A stretch of DNA of 64,000 bases, taken from NCBI GenBank assembly GCA_022578605.1, contig MU394117.1, positions 124,377 to 188,376 of the forward strand. Reading direction: 5' to 3'. The position numbers and the translations under genes are program-made. Under the pieces are notes generated by a model. That model was not told the DNA's origin and did not search any database. It worked only from the letters and a program-made list of their open reading frames with translations. This document shows, one piece after another, positions 1 to 10,715 of the stretch. Origin of the DNA: Camillea tinctor. Its lineage: Eukaryota > Ascomycota > Sordariomycetes > Xylariales > Xylariaceae. Within the stretch, counting starts at the first letter, position 1, and the number at the start of each line of letters is the position of its first letter.

Positions 1-1
1 T

Positions 2-3000
2 AATGTTGAATCCTTCGAAAGGAAGCTAGAGGCTGCGCGCAAGGAGCAGGTTGAAGCCGCCAAGGATGTGCACAGGGTGGAGAGACAGATTAAAGAGAAA
101 GAGAAAGAACTGGAAGAGAAAGAAAACAGTCTCGTGCCGATCGAGGAGAAGGTACAGCAAACGACGAGCCAGGCTGATATAATCCGGCACAGGATAGACA
201 GCGTTCAAAAGGAACGCGATGAACAGACCAAGCTGATCGCCAAGATCGAAAAAGACCTCGCAACAGTCCAAAAGGCCCAGAAACAGTTTGAGGACCAATG
301 GAAAGAGACTATGAAGAAACAGGGGAAGGAGCTCAGTGACGCCGACCGGAAAGAATATAACTCATTGAAAGCGCAGGCCATGGCTAAGTCATCGGAGAAC
401 CAGGCAAAACTGGATAACCTGAATCGGCAACTTAAAACTGACGAGGTGACTGTCAACAGCCTTAAGGGAAAAGTCGATGGCTATCAGGCTGCAGTGGAAA
501 AGCTTGAAGCCGAGCTGGCCACTATCCAGGAACGAAGGGATGCTACCCAGTCCGCAGTAAAGCAAATATCGACCGAGATTGATGGCAAGAAGAAGGAGTT
601 CAATCAAGTCCAGTCGGAAAGAGTCAGAACCAACCAACGGCGGACGGAGCTTGAGGAGAAGCGCCTAGACGTCTTGAAAAAACTAGCTGAAGCCGATGAT
701 GGAAGACGCCAAAACGATAGAGAGGCGAGAACTAAAGAGATGGTGTCTTCCCTGAAGCGCTTCTACCCCGGCGTCAAGGGCCGCGTAGGCGACCTTTGTA
801 AGCCAAAACAGAAGAAGTTTGACGAGGCTGTCATTACTGCTCTTGGACGCGACTTCGACTCCGTCGTTGTTGATAGCGAGAAGACCGGTGTTGAGTGTGT
901 ACAGTACCTCAAGGACCAGCGCTTCCCACCAATGACATTTATCCCTTTAGACAATATCAAGGTCAATGCCGTTAACACTGCTGTTAAGGGCATACCGGGT
1001 GCGCGATTGACAATTGATACGATTGATTTTGATTCCACGCTCGAGCGTGCCATGTCGTATGCTTGCGGGAGTTCGATTGTCTGCGATTCCCTCGATATTG
1101 CGAAGCACATCTGTTACGAGCGTAGAATACAAGTCAAGGCGGTTACTTTAGAAGGCTTCGTTATTCATAAAGCCGGTCTCATGACTGGTGGTCGCGGACC
1201 CGAAAACAAGGGCGGCAAGCGTCGCTTTGAAGAGCACGACGTTCAAAATCTACGCAAAATGGCAGATAAATTCGGAGAAGAGATTGAAAAATTGCCGAGG
1301 GCAGACCGCCGTGGCCACGCTGAGGAGTCGTTGCAAAATGAGCTTGCCGGCCTGGAGCAACGTTTATCGTTCGCCCGAAATGAGCTATCCGCCTTCGATC
1401 AGAACTTGTCTAGTAAGAAGAAGGAGCTGGAACACGTGAAACGCCAACTTAAGGAGTGGCAACCGAAATTCAATGCCGAAGATGACAAGCTAGAGAAGAC
1501 ACGCTCGTCGGTAGAAAAGTTCAAAGCCGCTATTGCTAAGGTAGAAGATAAGATTTTCTCCGACTTCTGCAAACGACTTGGTTATTCCGATATCCGGGCG
1601 TACGAAGCCCAACAAGGCAGTTGGGAACAAGAGGCGCAAGAGAAGCGCACCCAATTTGACCTCCAACGGCAAAGGTTAGAGAGCAATAAGAGCTGGGAGT
1701 TATCCAGACACAACGAGACTCTGGGCAGAGTCCGTAGTTTGGAGGACCGACTGAAGCGGTTATCTAAAGATATCAAGTCATACGAAGCCGAGAAAAAGGA
1801 GATCGAGGAAGCCATGAGTAATGACCAGGACTTTCTTGCCGCACTTCAAGACGAGCTAGACGAGCTGAAATCGGACCTTGCCGTGCGCAACGACAAGGTC
1901 AACAACGCCAAGACCGATGTTCAGAAAAGGAGTAAAGACATTGAACACCGACAGAAGGCCATCAACGCCCTCGAGACAGAAGTTCAAAAAAACAGCGCCA
2001 GCAAATTTGCATTATTGAGGCGGTGTCGTTTGGAGCAAATCAACATCCCACTCTCTAGTGGATCTTTGGACAACCTTCCGAACGAGGATAATCTATTACA
2101 TCAGAACCCTGACGCTATGGATGTAGACGAGGGCGACGAAGCCGATCTCATGGAGGATGCTCTGAATGACTATGGCATCGAGGTCGACTTCGATGGACTG
2201 GACGACGAACTCAAAAATGTAGGTCATGGTTCCAACCCTGTTGTGTTCAAATACTAACCTGATTAGCCCGATGATGAGAATATCGATGATCAGCTTCAAG
2301 AAAAGATTTCATCTCTCACGGCCGAACTAGAGAAGCTAAACCCTAATATGCGCGCAATGGAGCGTCTAGAGGTAGTCGAGGCAAGGCTGAAGGCAACAGA
2401 GAAGGACTTCGAAGATTCGAAGGTGTCCTACAAGGAAGCCAAAGACAAGTTTGATAAGGTCAAAGCCCTACGGTTCGAACTTTTCAACAAGGCCTTCAGC
2501 CACATCCAGGAGCAAATCTCGCAAGTCTACAAAGACCTAACTCGGTCGGAACAGTATCCTCTCGGCGGCCAAGCCTACTTAGATATCGAAGAGGACACGG
2601 ACAGGCCATACCTATCGGGCATCAAGTACCACGCCATGCCGCCGCTGAAGCGGTTCCGTGATATGGAGCACTTGTCGGGAGGCGAAAAGACTATGGCCGC
2701 GCTCGCACTGCTCTTCGCCATCCACAGCTACCAGCCGAGCCCCTTTTTCGTGCTCGACGAAGTCGACGCCGCCCTAGATAACGCTAACGTCGAGAAAATC
2801 AAGAACTATATCCGCAACAACGCGGGGCCCGGCATGCAGTTCATCGTCATTAGCTTGAAGACAGGCCTGTTCCAGGACAGCGAGAGTTTGGTCGGCGTAT
2901 ATAGGGATCAAGACGTAAATAGCTCACGAGCATTGACGCTTGATGTAAGTTACCAGTTACTCTCTCCCCATCATCTTTCCCTCATGTTTGTTTCTTTTCC

Positions 3001-3080
3001 TCCTATCTCTCTATCGATTGACTTGTTTCGCAATGAATGAGTACTGACATGAAACAATACAGCTCCGCAAGTATGTATGA
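2..3080 (+). CDS. SMC1: Cohesin subunit SMC1, 3' part (5' end outside window)
   Basis: This is the C-terminal ~970 residues of the cohesin ATPase SMC1, which with SMC3 and the kleisin forms the ring that holds sister chromatids together. The frame is open from base 2, so the N-terminal Walker A part lies upstream. Exons by hand: 2-2218, 2267-2944, 3063-3080. Both introns are GT-AG (48 and 118 bp); the first has a TACTAAC branch site. In order one sees coiled coil, the hinge (about nt 755-1190, with FYPGVKGRVGDL), a second long coiled coil, an acidic spacer (MDVDEGDEADLMED), then the ABC head with signature LSGGEK (near nt 2670) and Walker B FFVLDEVDAALD (near nt 2745). SMC1 rather than SMC3 is judged from the hinge and the closing LTLDLRKY. 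The last exon encodes only five residues plus stop. The identification is firm; only the terminal microexon could be off. Confidence 0.95.
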
Positions 3081-3218
3081 TTTGGAAAATAATAAATGTG
3101 GGGGACAATACCAATGCGCCTGTTTTTATTCCTTCCCCCCTATTTCTCTGGAGGAAATCGGTTCTGGAAGAGGGGTGTTCTTATTTTCCGCGTTTATGAG
3201 GCTATGTATGATCTGAGA

Positions 3219-3254
3219 GGGGGGGGGGGGGGAGGAGAGAGAGAGAGAGAGAAA
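3219..3254. repeat. Poly-G plus (GA)n tract
   Basis: Fourteen consecutive G are followed by a GA dinucleotide run, downstream of SMC1. It is a simple repeat likely to vary in length between strains. Confidence 0.9.
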
Positions 3255-3572
3255 GGAGATGAGTGCTTCACACTTGGCCAGAATCATCTAGCACAGGAGT
3301 ACTTTTTTCTCTTCCTTTTCCTTCCCAGTTTCTCTCCAATTTCCTCCCCTGTTTTCTTTCTCTTTTTTTTTACATCACACCTTTACTTACTTAAAGATAC
3401 CAGCCTACCTTTAGCAAACTTTGCTTCAAAGGCAGGTGCGGGAGAGGAACCGGATTGACTAGGCCAACGAAGTTTGCCCATAAAATAAGGGTCGTCTAAT
3501 TGTATTTTTTTGTATTGTTGTTTATTTTTCTTTTGGCACGATGTAAATAATGAAACTCGTGAGAGAAAATCC

Positions 3573-3597
3573 AAAAAAAAAAAAAAAAAAAAAAAAA
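3573..3597. repeat. 25-A homopolymer
   Basis: A run of 25 A between the convergent SMC1 and TFIIE-alpha genes. No element sequence or target-site duplication is visible beside it, so it reads as a simple repeat and not a retroposon tail. Confidence 0.9.
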
Positions 3598-3933
3598 CCC
3601 CATATGATGACGCTTATATCATGCAGTATTCTATAATAATTCCATGATGCAGATTCTATTACGCCCTTGTATTCGCTGGTAATAGTGAACGATTTTGTTT
3701 TGGGGGTGAGGGGGAGAGGGCAAGGAGGAGAGAGGGCACATCTACTCGCCTGATCCATGTGGGAACTAGAGCTATTAAGGAAAGAAACATGGTTTCTTTG
3801 TTGAATATGTAGGGTATCGCGATAGAAACAGGGCACATGCCCCTTTACTTCCAGCCTCACCCCCTAATCCTTGCCATAAACATTGAATCTCTATGCCCGT
3901 AGCAAAATATAGTCAAGGTGGACCTACTTGGGT

Positions 3934-5247
3934 TTATACATCTTCGAAAGTAAGGCCGTCATCCTCGCTATCAGCATCCCCAACAGGCTCCTCTACCTTC
4001 ACCTTCTTAGGTGGTCTCTCCTCTGAGGCAGGAGTGTCGGCAGCACTAGTTGTGCCGCTCGATGCAAGGCGCTTCTCTCCTATAGAGCTAGCGACATTGG
4101 TAGCAATCTCCTCGAATTCCTCGTCCTCATCGTCGTCCTCTTCTTCGTCGGAGTCCTGTTCTGCCTCTTCCTCCTTTCGTCTCGCCTCCTCTTGCTGGTT
4201 CATAAGCATGTTGAATAGATTATTCACCTCATCGTTGTGTGCCGAATCATCCTCTTGTTCGATCGGTTTCTTCGCAGGGTCATCTTCGACCTTGGCGGCC
4301 GGAAGCTGGCTCGTGTCTGCGCCGTATGATGCACCTGTGACGGTGCTATTGAGATGCCATGAGGGAAGGGCGTTCGACTGGGCAATCTTCTCCTTCCGAA
4401 GGCGTTCGGCCTCCTTCTCTGCTTCAGTAGGACCATCTGAATCGGTAATACTAATGGCGATGCTCTGGGGACCGGTGTTCGCCATACCCTTAACGGCGGT
4501 GGGTTTCGAGATACTCTCAACAACGATGGAGGGCGCAACTTGGTTGGTAGCATCGCGAGTTACAGGGCGGGCCGAGGCGTGCGCAACGTCGAATGTGTTA
4601 TCGGGGACGACGACGGAATCAAGCTGAGGCAAAAGATCGGTGATGAACTTGAGCTGGTTATTTAGTTTGGTAGATTGCTCGTGACCTCCGGCCTCTCGAT
4701 TGGGGTCGAAGGTTAAGACGCAGTTACAACGATGACAAAGGAAGCCCTTCACAGGGTCCATCTTGTCGAGAACCTCCATCTGGGTCCATTCAGCGTTACA
4801 ACGCTTACAAAAGTACTCTTTCTTCTCGCTCGCGGGTTTTGTATTGCCCTGAACAGCCTTGTCGAGATGATACATGCGCCACTTGATGGCGTCTATAGCC
4901 TGACGATAGTCGATGTAGTAGTAGGTGCGATTCGTGGGACGCTGTTGACCTTCGCGCAATTCAGGGCGAGTATGACTAGAGTGACGAGGATTAGCGAGAC
5001 AGGTTGATCAGCAATGCGACAAAACGTGTGGAGGTCCGTACACCTGCAGAAAGCGGTCTTCGCGAAGCCTCGCGCATATTTTATGGAGGTCCTTGAGATT
5101 CATACACATTAGGTAGGAGAGGTCATCGTCGCGCAGAGCGGAATGGAGGACAAGGGCATCGACAATCAAGATATGTCTCGTGTCGACAGAGCGGGAATCG
5201 TAGAAGGCGCGTGCGACAGAACGCACCAAGGTCTGGGCGAGATCCAT
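3934..5247 (-). CDS. TFA1: Transcription initiation factor IIE, alpha subunit
   Basis: TFIIE-alpha recruits and stimulates TFIIH at RNA polymerase II promoters. Two exons, 5042-5247 and 3934-4975, are joined across a 66 bp intron (donor GTACGG, acceptor CTCTAG). I placed the donor one codon position inside the apparent frame because this restores the conserved junction FLQ-V-HTRPELREGQQRP; reading through instead reaches an early stop. The product is 415 residues. Residues 1-80 form the winged helix of the TFE/IIE-alpha family. A zinc ribbon follows, with Cys at about 125, 128, 149 and 152 (FCKRC and LCHRC). The C-terminal half is low complexity with a strong acidic run (about residues 335-360) and ends in an acidic peptide, as in the yeast factor. 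It shares a divergent promoter with the DNA polymerase gene. Confidence 0.95.
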
Positions 5248-6131
5248 GGTGGAAAGAGGAGAGCGGGGAGGATTTCGTTAAGCGGTAATAGAGAGATGAA
5301 GTGAAGGAAGCGCCGGTGGTGGCCGTGGGTGACAGTACCGGAGACGGTGGTGGAGACGAGTTTAGTTGTCGTTGCTGTAGATGACGAGGATGTTGGTAGT
5401 GACAGAAACAGAAAAAAAAAATAATAATAATAAAATCCAGCCAGCAAATCACTGCTAGTTAGTATGAATTTCCGAAGCGCATTTTCATCATTCGTTGATC
5501 AAGTCAATCGCAAGTTTACCTCTGCAAGTTCGTCGATAGAAGAGAGGGGGGAGGAGAAGAAGAAGAAGAAGAAGAAGAAGAAGAGAAAGAGGTTGAAAGG
5601 GAAAAGAAAAAGAGAGACAAGAATCCTGGTTAGGAAAAGTGTAGAGTACAAAAGGACTTGTCGCATTCACCGAGGAACACCAAAAAATAAATGTAGACTC
5701 TAGTTAGAAGCAGAATTAATAAGATGGGAGGAGAGGTAGGAGGAGAGGTAAGAAGAGAAGAGAAAGCAGGCAATAATTTGTCAATTATTCTCAGCAACTA
5801 TAACTAACCTAACCTAGCACCCCGTACCTACCTAGGTACGGAGTTACACACTTTACGGTGACGTCTCAGCTCGCATGGGCAAGCATGGGCAAGCGAGATC
5901 CACTTTTAAAGCTTAGGTACCTACTTTTAGGTTAAGTCAGTGTACATGCAACTAACCTACAACTACATAGTAGGTTATATATATATATACTTAGGTACCT
6001 ACATACATAGATCATGTACGGAATACATTGATGGCAACTACATACTATGTATTCAGATATTATCTACCTAGGTACGTGCTAACCTAGATCATAGCAAGGT
6101 GAGGTTCCATTTTGCAAACTATCAAAGTTAG
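5248..6131. promoter_or_regulatory. Divergent promoter region, TFIIE-alpha / Pol X
   Basis: An 884 bp spacer separates the two divergent start codons. It holds a GAA repeat (5554-5584), an A/AAT tract (about 5412-5434) and two ACCTAGGT palindromes (5830 and 6066) among many TAGGTA-like words. Core promoter elements cannot be assigned with confidence. Confidence 0.6.
5554..5584. repeat. (GAA)n trinucleotide repeat
   Basis: About ten GAA units in the divergent TFIIE-alpha/Pol X spacer. This is a purine-only strand next to a promoter. Confidence 0.9.
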
Positions 6132-7934
6132 GTGGGCATGGCACTCGACTTTCCCACTATATACCTCTTACCAACCCATCTCGAAGTAGATGAGCTACTC
6201 GAACTCGAGACCCAGATTCCGTCTCTAACCTACGACATCCACGAGGCTAGAGTTGTCCTGGGGAAAATCTCCAAAAAGGCAAGGGCTCTATTCGAATTAA
6301 GAGCGCGCGGTATCCTAACCGACGAGGTACATGTTCCTGCGCCTCTACATGTTCGTCATGCATCGCCTCCAGCAAAGCGCAGAAGACTATCAAGTCCGTC
6401 CCGAGTTCCCAAAGACACCCATGTCGGTGTCGCGTCTGGCCATGTTAGCATCGAGGACGACGATGCTCGGGTGCAAGTAGTTAGGCTGGCCTGGTTTGCC
6501 GACAGTGTGGCGAAACAAACAGTCTTGCCTGTAAGTGACTATTTGATATACCAGGGTCGCAAAAAGCAAGTCGTGGTCACCCATCCCATGGCAAACCCCG
6601 AAGGCATGTCCAAGAACGAGGGCAGAGAGGACGGAGAGAGCACGGCGACAACAGCCTATACGAAGATCCCCCCGCTATTAAAAGAGACAACATCTGAGCA
6701 TGAGCGTGCCATAGCACTGCCGCCAATCCCAGATTATCTACATACAGCCTATTCATGCCAACGCCCAACTCATTACAACCCTCCCAACGAAGCCTTTATC
6801 GGCCAGCTGAAGGAGATGAGGACGATCCGATCCCTCGAGAATGATAAGGTCGGTGTAAGAGCCTACTCAACAAGCATCGCTTCCATAGCCGCCTACCCTT
6901 ACCGCATTTCTGAAGCCTCTGGTGAGTCCCTCTTTTGCATTGTATGCATCCCAGCATGGATATACCAAAACTAACTTTGGCTAGAAGTGGCTCGTCTTCC
7001 AGGTTGTGGGGAAAAGATTGCCCTCCTCTTCAGGCAATGGAAGACGGATGGTTATCTCGACGATGTCAAAAAAGCGGATTTGGATCCAAAATTATCCGTC
7101 TTGAAACTCTTTTACGAAATCTGGGGCGTTGCAGCCACCACGGCCCGCGAATTTTACAACAGAGGGTGGCGAGATTTAGACGATATTGTTGAGTATGGAT
7201 GGGACACGATCAGCCGGGAACAGCAGATTGGTGTCAAGTTTTATGAGGAGTTAAAAGAGAAAATTCTCCGTGCCGAGGTGGAATCCATTGGGGGGACAGT
7301 ACTAGACCATGCCAACAAGTTGCGAAGGGGCTACCGGATGGTAATCGTTGGAGGGTATAGACGTGGAAAGGCAGCAAGTGGCGACGTCGACATCATTTTA
7401 AGCCATCCTGACGAAGATGCTACCCAACACTTTATTACCGACATTGTAGGCAGTCTGGAGAAGGATAACTTCATCACTCACGCGCTCAAAATCAGCAACC
7501 AAAACAGTGAGCGAGGGCAAGTCCCGGTCACCTGGAAGGGGCAAGATAGCAAGGTCAAACACGGATTCGATACCCTCGACAAAGCCCTAGTGGTATGGCA
7601 AAATCCGATCTGGGACAGGTCTGCCGGGTCCAAAAATCCAAACCCTCATCGTAGAGTCGACATCATTGTCAGTCCTTGGAAGACAGTTGGGTGCGCGGTG
7701 GTGGGCTGGACAGGCGATACTACATTTGAGCGCGACCTCAGAATGTATTGCAAGCGCGAGAAGCGTCTCAAATTCGACAGCAGCGGGGTGCGTCGAACAA
7801 ATGACGGTGGATTCGTTGATTTAGAAACCGGCCCTGACGGACGACCAGCACCAGACATAATAACAGCGGAGAAAAGAGTGTTTGAAAGATTAGGTCTCGA
7901 GTGGCGTCCGCCCGAGGAGAGGTGTACGGGGTAA
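6132..7934 (+). CDS. Family X DNA polymerase (Pol4 / Pol mu-TdT-like)
   Basis: A gap-filling polymerase of non-homologous end joining and base repair. Exons 6132-6921 and 6985-7934 flank a 63 bp intron (GTGAGT...CTAAC...GCTAG), giving 579 residues. The N-terminal ~150 residues resemble a BRCT domain, ending near VVRLAWFADSVA. A proline- and charge-rich linker follows, then the 8-kDa/fingers region starting near LPGCGEKIALL (about 268). The catalytic aspartates are in GDVDIILSH (about D397 and D399) and RRVDIIVSP (about D489). After the third Asp comes VVGWTGDTTFERDLR; the Gly-Trp pair (about 504-505) is the arrangement of mammalian Pol mu and TdT, whereas Pol beta and lambda have Tyr-Phe. Fungal homologues are usually named Pol4. 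The start is the first Met in frame; no better upstream start is visible. Confidence 0.92.
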
Positions 7935-8461
7935 TTGTCTAGACAGTTACCTCTTACTAGTTTCACTCGCTTGTATATAGACTCGAATGTAAAATATATA
8001 TCCTAGGCCTTTAGATTAGCCCAGGCGCTCCTATAAACTCCCTCTCAGGAGAGATGTCTCTTCGTTTACGTGTCTCCTATCGCCAACTGCCACAAGACTG
8101 ATCCCCCAACCTAGTACCAACCCGGTACGTGTTAAATCTCGAAATATTAGGTGCCTAGGTAGGCATACATTCTTGAAGTCTATGATAGATGTATGATAGA
8201 TGTCGGGTATTAGTTAACCTGGAAGACAGGATCCCCCGAGTGCATTCCCTTAGTCTCCCCTCTTTCACTCCCACATTAAATTAGGTATAATCTTCATTTT
8301 CGTACATCATCGGGGCCCCATGCCCATGCGCACACATAAAGTGACGCTTATCCTTCTCGTTTCTCACCCCTCCCTTCCCCTCATCAACTCTACACCATGC
8401 TATTTTCCCTATAAAAAAAAGAAAAAGAGGAGGAGGCAGAAGAGGAGATGTCTATCTTGTG
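7935..8461. other. Convergent 3' spacer, Pol X / lipase
   Basis: A 527 bp spacer between convergent genes. It contains AT-rich 3' UTR-like sequence after the Pol X stop (AAAATATATATCC near 7991) and a purine-rich stretch at about 8415-8450. No coding signal is seen. Confidence 0.6.
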
Positions 8462-9437
8462 TCATAGCTTAGCCTCCGGCGTAGAATCATTAATGTCGCC
8501 GCCGCCGTTGTTGTTATTGTCACAGCGCGCGAGTATCCAATCGCCGACGTCCCGGTAGAACTCGTCCTTCCCATAGTCGGCGTGTAGTTGGTGGTACATG
8601 CCGTCGTACGGCTTGAAGGAGGCGTCCTGGCCGATAGCAGGGCGGCCGATGTTCTCGAACCAGCTGCGCGCCTTGTCGAAGCTCGTGGCCTTGTCGGCGG
8701 TCCCGTGGGCTAGGAGTAGCGAGCGCACGAACTTACCGTCGGGCCGTAGCTCGCCCGACGCTAGCGCCGCCGTGCGGTCGAGCATGCCGGCGAGACCCTC
8801 GAGGGTCCCGTAGTTGTGCAGCAGTGGGTCGGCCGCGAGGCTGCGCTGCACCTCGGGGTCGCGGGTCAGGTCGGCGGGCGGGATAGGCCGGTGCAGCTTG
8901 AACCGCGGCACCACGTGGGAGGCGAGCCGGCCACTCATCACCGTCAGCGTCGACGGCTGCAGCTCGGGGGCGAACCCCAGGAACGGCGACTCGAGGACCC
9001 AACCGCGCACGAGCGAGACTACGCCGGGCCAGTACTCGGGCGTGCTCGCCAACGTGAGCACCTGGCCCCCGCCCATCGAGTGTCCCAGCACGAAGAGAGG
9101 GACGTCGGCGGGGGACGCAGAGAGGGCGTGCTGCAGGAAGGCGACCATGTCGGCGAGGACGCGCGACGTGGGGCCGGTACGACCTTTGTCGGAGTGGTTC
9201 GGGGCACTTCGGCCCCAACCCCTCTGATCGAGGCCGTACACGGCGATGCCACGGCGTGCGAGACTAGGGAAGAAGTCGTAGTATCGGTCTATGTGGTCGC
9301 TGAAGCCGTGGAACATGACCATCTTGGCCTTGGGGGCTTCATCGGGCTAATACTAAGGGGTTAGCTGATTTTGGTCAAGATATGTAAGATCGAAACATTA
9401 TGATTTATCTCCTTGTTTCTTCTTTCTCCTTTTTTTT

Positions 9438-9471
<34 letters not shown>

Positions 9472-9616
9472 TATTCAGTTTCATCTTTAGAAGGGTTTGT
9501 TGTTAAGAGTGCAGAAACCAATAACAATAACAATAACAACAATAACTTACCAGCCATGTTTTAGTGAACAGGCTTACGCCGTCGATTTCAAAAGTGCCCT
9601 CTACGGTTTTGACCAT
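8462..9616 (-). CDS. Monoacylglycerol lipase (alpha/beta hydrolase, S33 type)
   Basis: This serine hydrolase most likely cleaves monoacylglycerol to glycerol and fatty acid (the yeast relative is Yju3, on lipid droplets). Exons 9551-9616 and 8462-9346 are joined across a 204 bp intron (GTAAGT...ATTAG, phase 0); the product is 316 residues, the family's usual length. The short first exon (MVKTVEGTFEIDGVSLFTKTW) gives the expected N-terminal strand and was chosen because the long exon alone starts inside the fold, at MVMFHGFSDH. The triad is visible: nucleophile S112 in GHSMGG, D240 in HGTADK and H274 in DGMYHQLH. HGFSDH carries the oxyanion turn. The main exon is markedly GC-rich compared with its neighbours, which opens long false frames on the other strand. 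The intron carries (GA)n and AACAAT repeats. Confidence 0.93.
9441..9469. repeat. (GA)n repeat in lipase intron
   Basis: A GA dinucleotide run within the lipase intron, preceded by a T run; on the coding strand it reads as a CT tract, which may serve as part of the polypyrimidine stretch. Confidence 0.85.
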
Positions 9617-10715
9617 ATTGACTTTGATACACACGTAGCTTTTTTCTCTTTCTTTTCTTTGTTTCCTTCTTTCCTTTTTCCTCTCTTTTATTTTTCCTAT
9701 AAAAGAAATTTATAAAAATTTAATCAGGTTAACTAAATTTGGAGACTACGAAATAGTAATTCTCAAGAGGGAGGTTCTGGAAATTAAAAGAGAAAGAGAG
9801 TTGTAAGCATGAACTTGAACTTCAAGCTGGGTTGGCCGTGAATGTTTATGGGTCCATCGGGTACGAACTTGTTCTTTCTTAGGTTGGCAATGGGGCATTG
9901 TCCCATAGTAGGTATGTAGGCTGAAAAGCTTCGCGTGTACCGAGGTCTAAACTAAGGTAAAGCTGAGGTCCCCGGTACGAGCGCATCCAGCAGCTGGGCT
10001 AAGAGATGTACCAAACCGTGTAAGACAGAACAACCGGTTTTTGTCCATCCTCAAATGAGAATACTAGTATATACCTACCTGCTAGTTAGTAGCTTACAAC
10101 GTAAGGAGGCGGTGTCTCGGTCAGGCAGGGTCCACCCCCAGCTATGCTGACTACTCAAGTTGAATGTCGAACTTGTCTGAGATTTTTCAATATCCTATTG
10201 ATTCCGAATAGAAACCTCTTACGGGACAATCAGGAACCGAGGTCATCACAGTCTATGTACATAGATAGGCAAACAATCAAGAAAGCAGACGTATAACAAA
10301 TAGATGGATGTCAATAGCCTAGCCAATAATCTAAGTTGATATTGTACTATTTCCGCTCATGTTTATTTAGGATTCGTAACTATAACTACACCTCTAAGGA
10401 GGGAAAAAAGAAAGCTGCTACAAAATGTCGCACTAAACCACCTGTATATACCTACTATTATTTCGGTGGCTTCGAGTGGAGTTTTTTTTTTTAGAGACAT
10501 TACATACAAGCATGTAGTAGGTAGGAGGGTATTCTACATATACAACTCGGTCATAATCACCCATAGTTGCCGGTTCTCGTCTACCAGGCCCGGCGTTTTT
10601 CTAATACTGCATCTCGAGTCCAACGTTGGAACGCTCAGCTTTTGAGATACAAATACCAACTAACACATGCTCCCAGCTTCTATCCGTGTAAGTGGTCGTT
10701 ATAATACAGACAAGT
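9617..10715. other. Spacer between lipase 5' end and MDL1-like 3' end
   Basis: About 1.1 kb without a gene. It holds the lipase promoter (right of 9616, with a CT-rich stretch at 9641-9700) and the ABC transporter 3' UTR. I see only chance short frames. Confidence 0.6.

Larger units (their letters stand above)
3081..3933. other. Convergent 3' spacer, SMC1 / TFIIE-alpha
   Basis: This gene-free stretch lies between two convergent genes. It holds a 14-G run (3219-3232) followed by a GA repeat, pyrimidine-rich DNA (3300-3370) and a 25-A run (3573-3597). I see no conserved frame. Both 3' UTRs and poly(A) sites should lie here. Confidence 0.7.

Noticed and set aside
3893..4627. 244-codon plus-strand frame over the TFIIE-alpha gene
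   Set aside because: It is antisense to the conserved TFIIE-alpha exon and is Ser-rich only because it mirrors the acidic coding stretch.
8816..9364. 182-codon plus-strand frame and other long frames over the lipase
   Set aside because: They are shadows produced by GC-rich third positions; the minus-strand frame holds a full catalytic triad.
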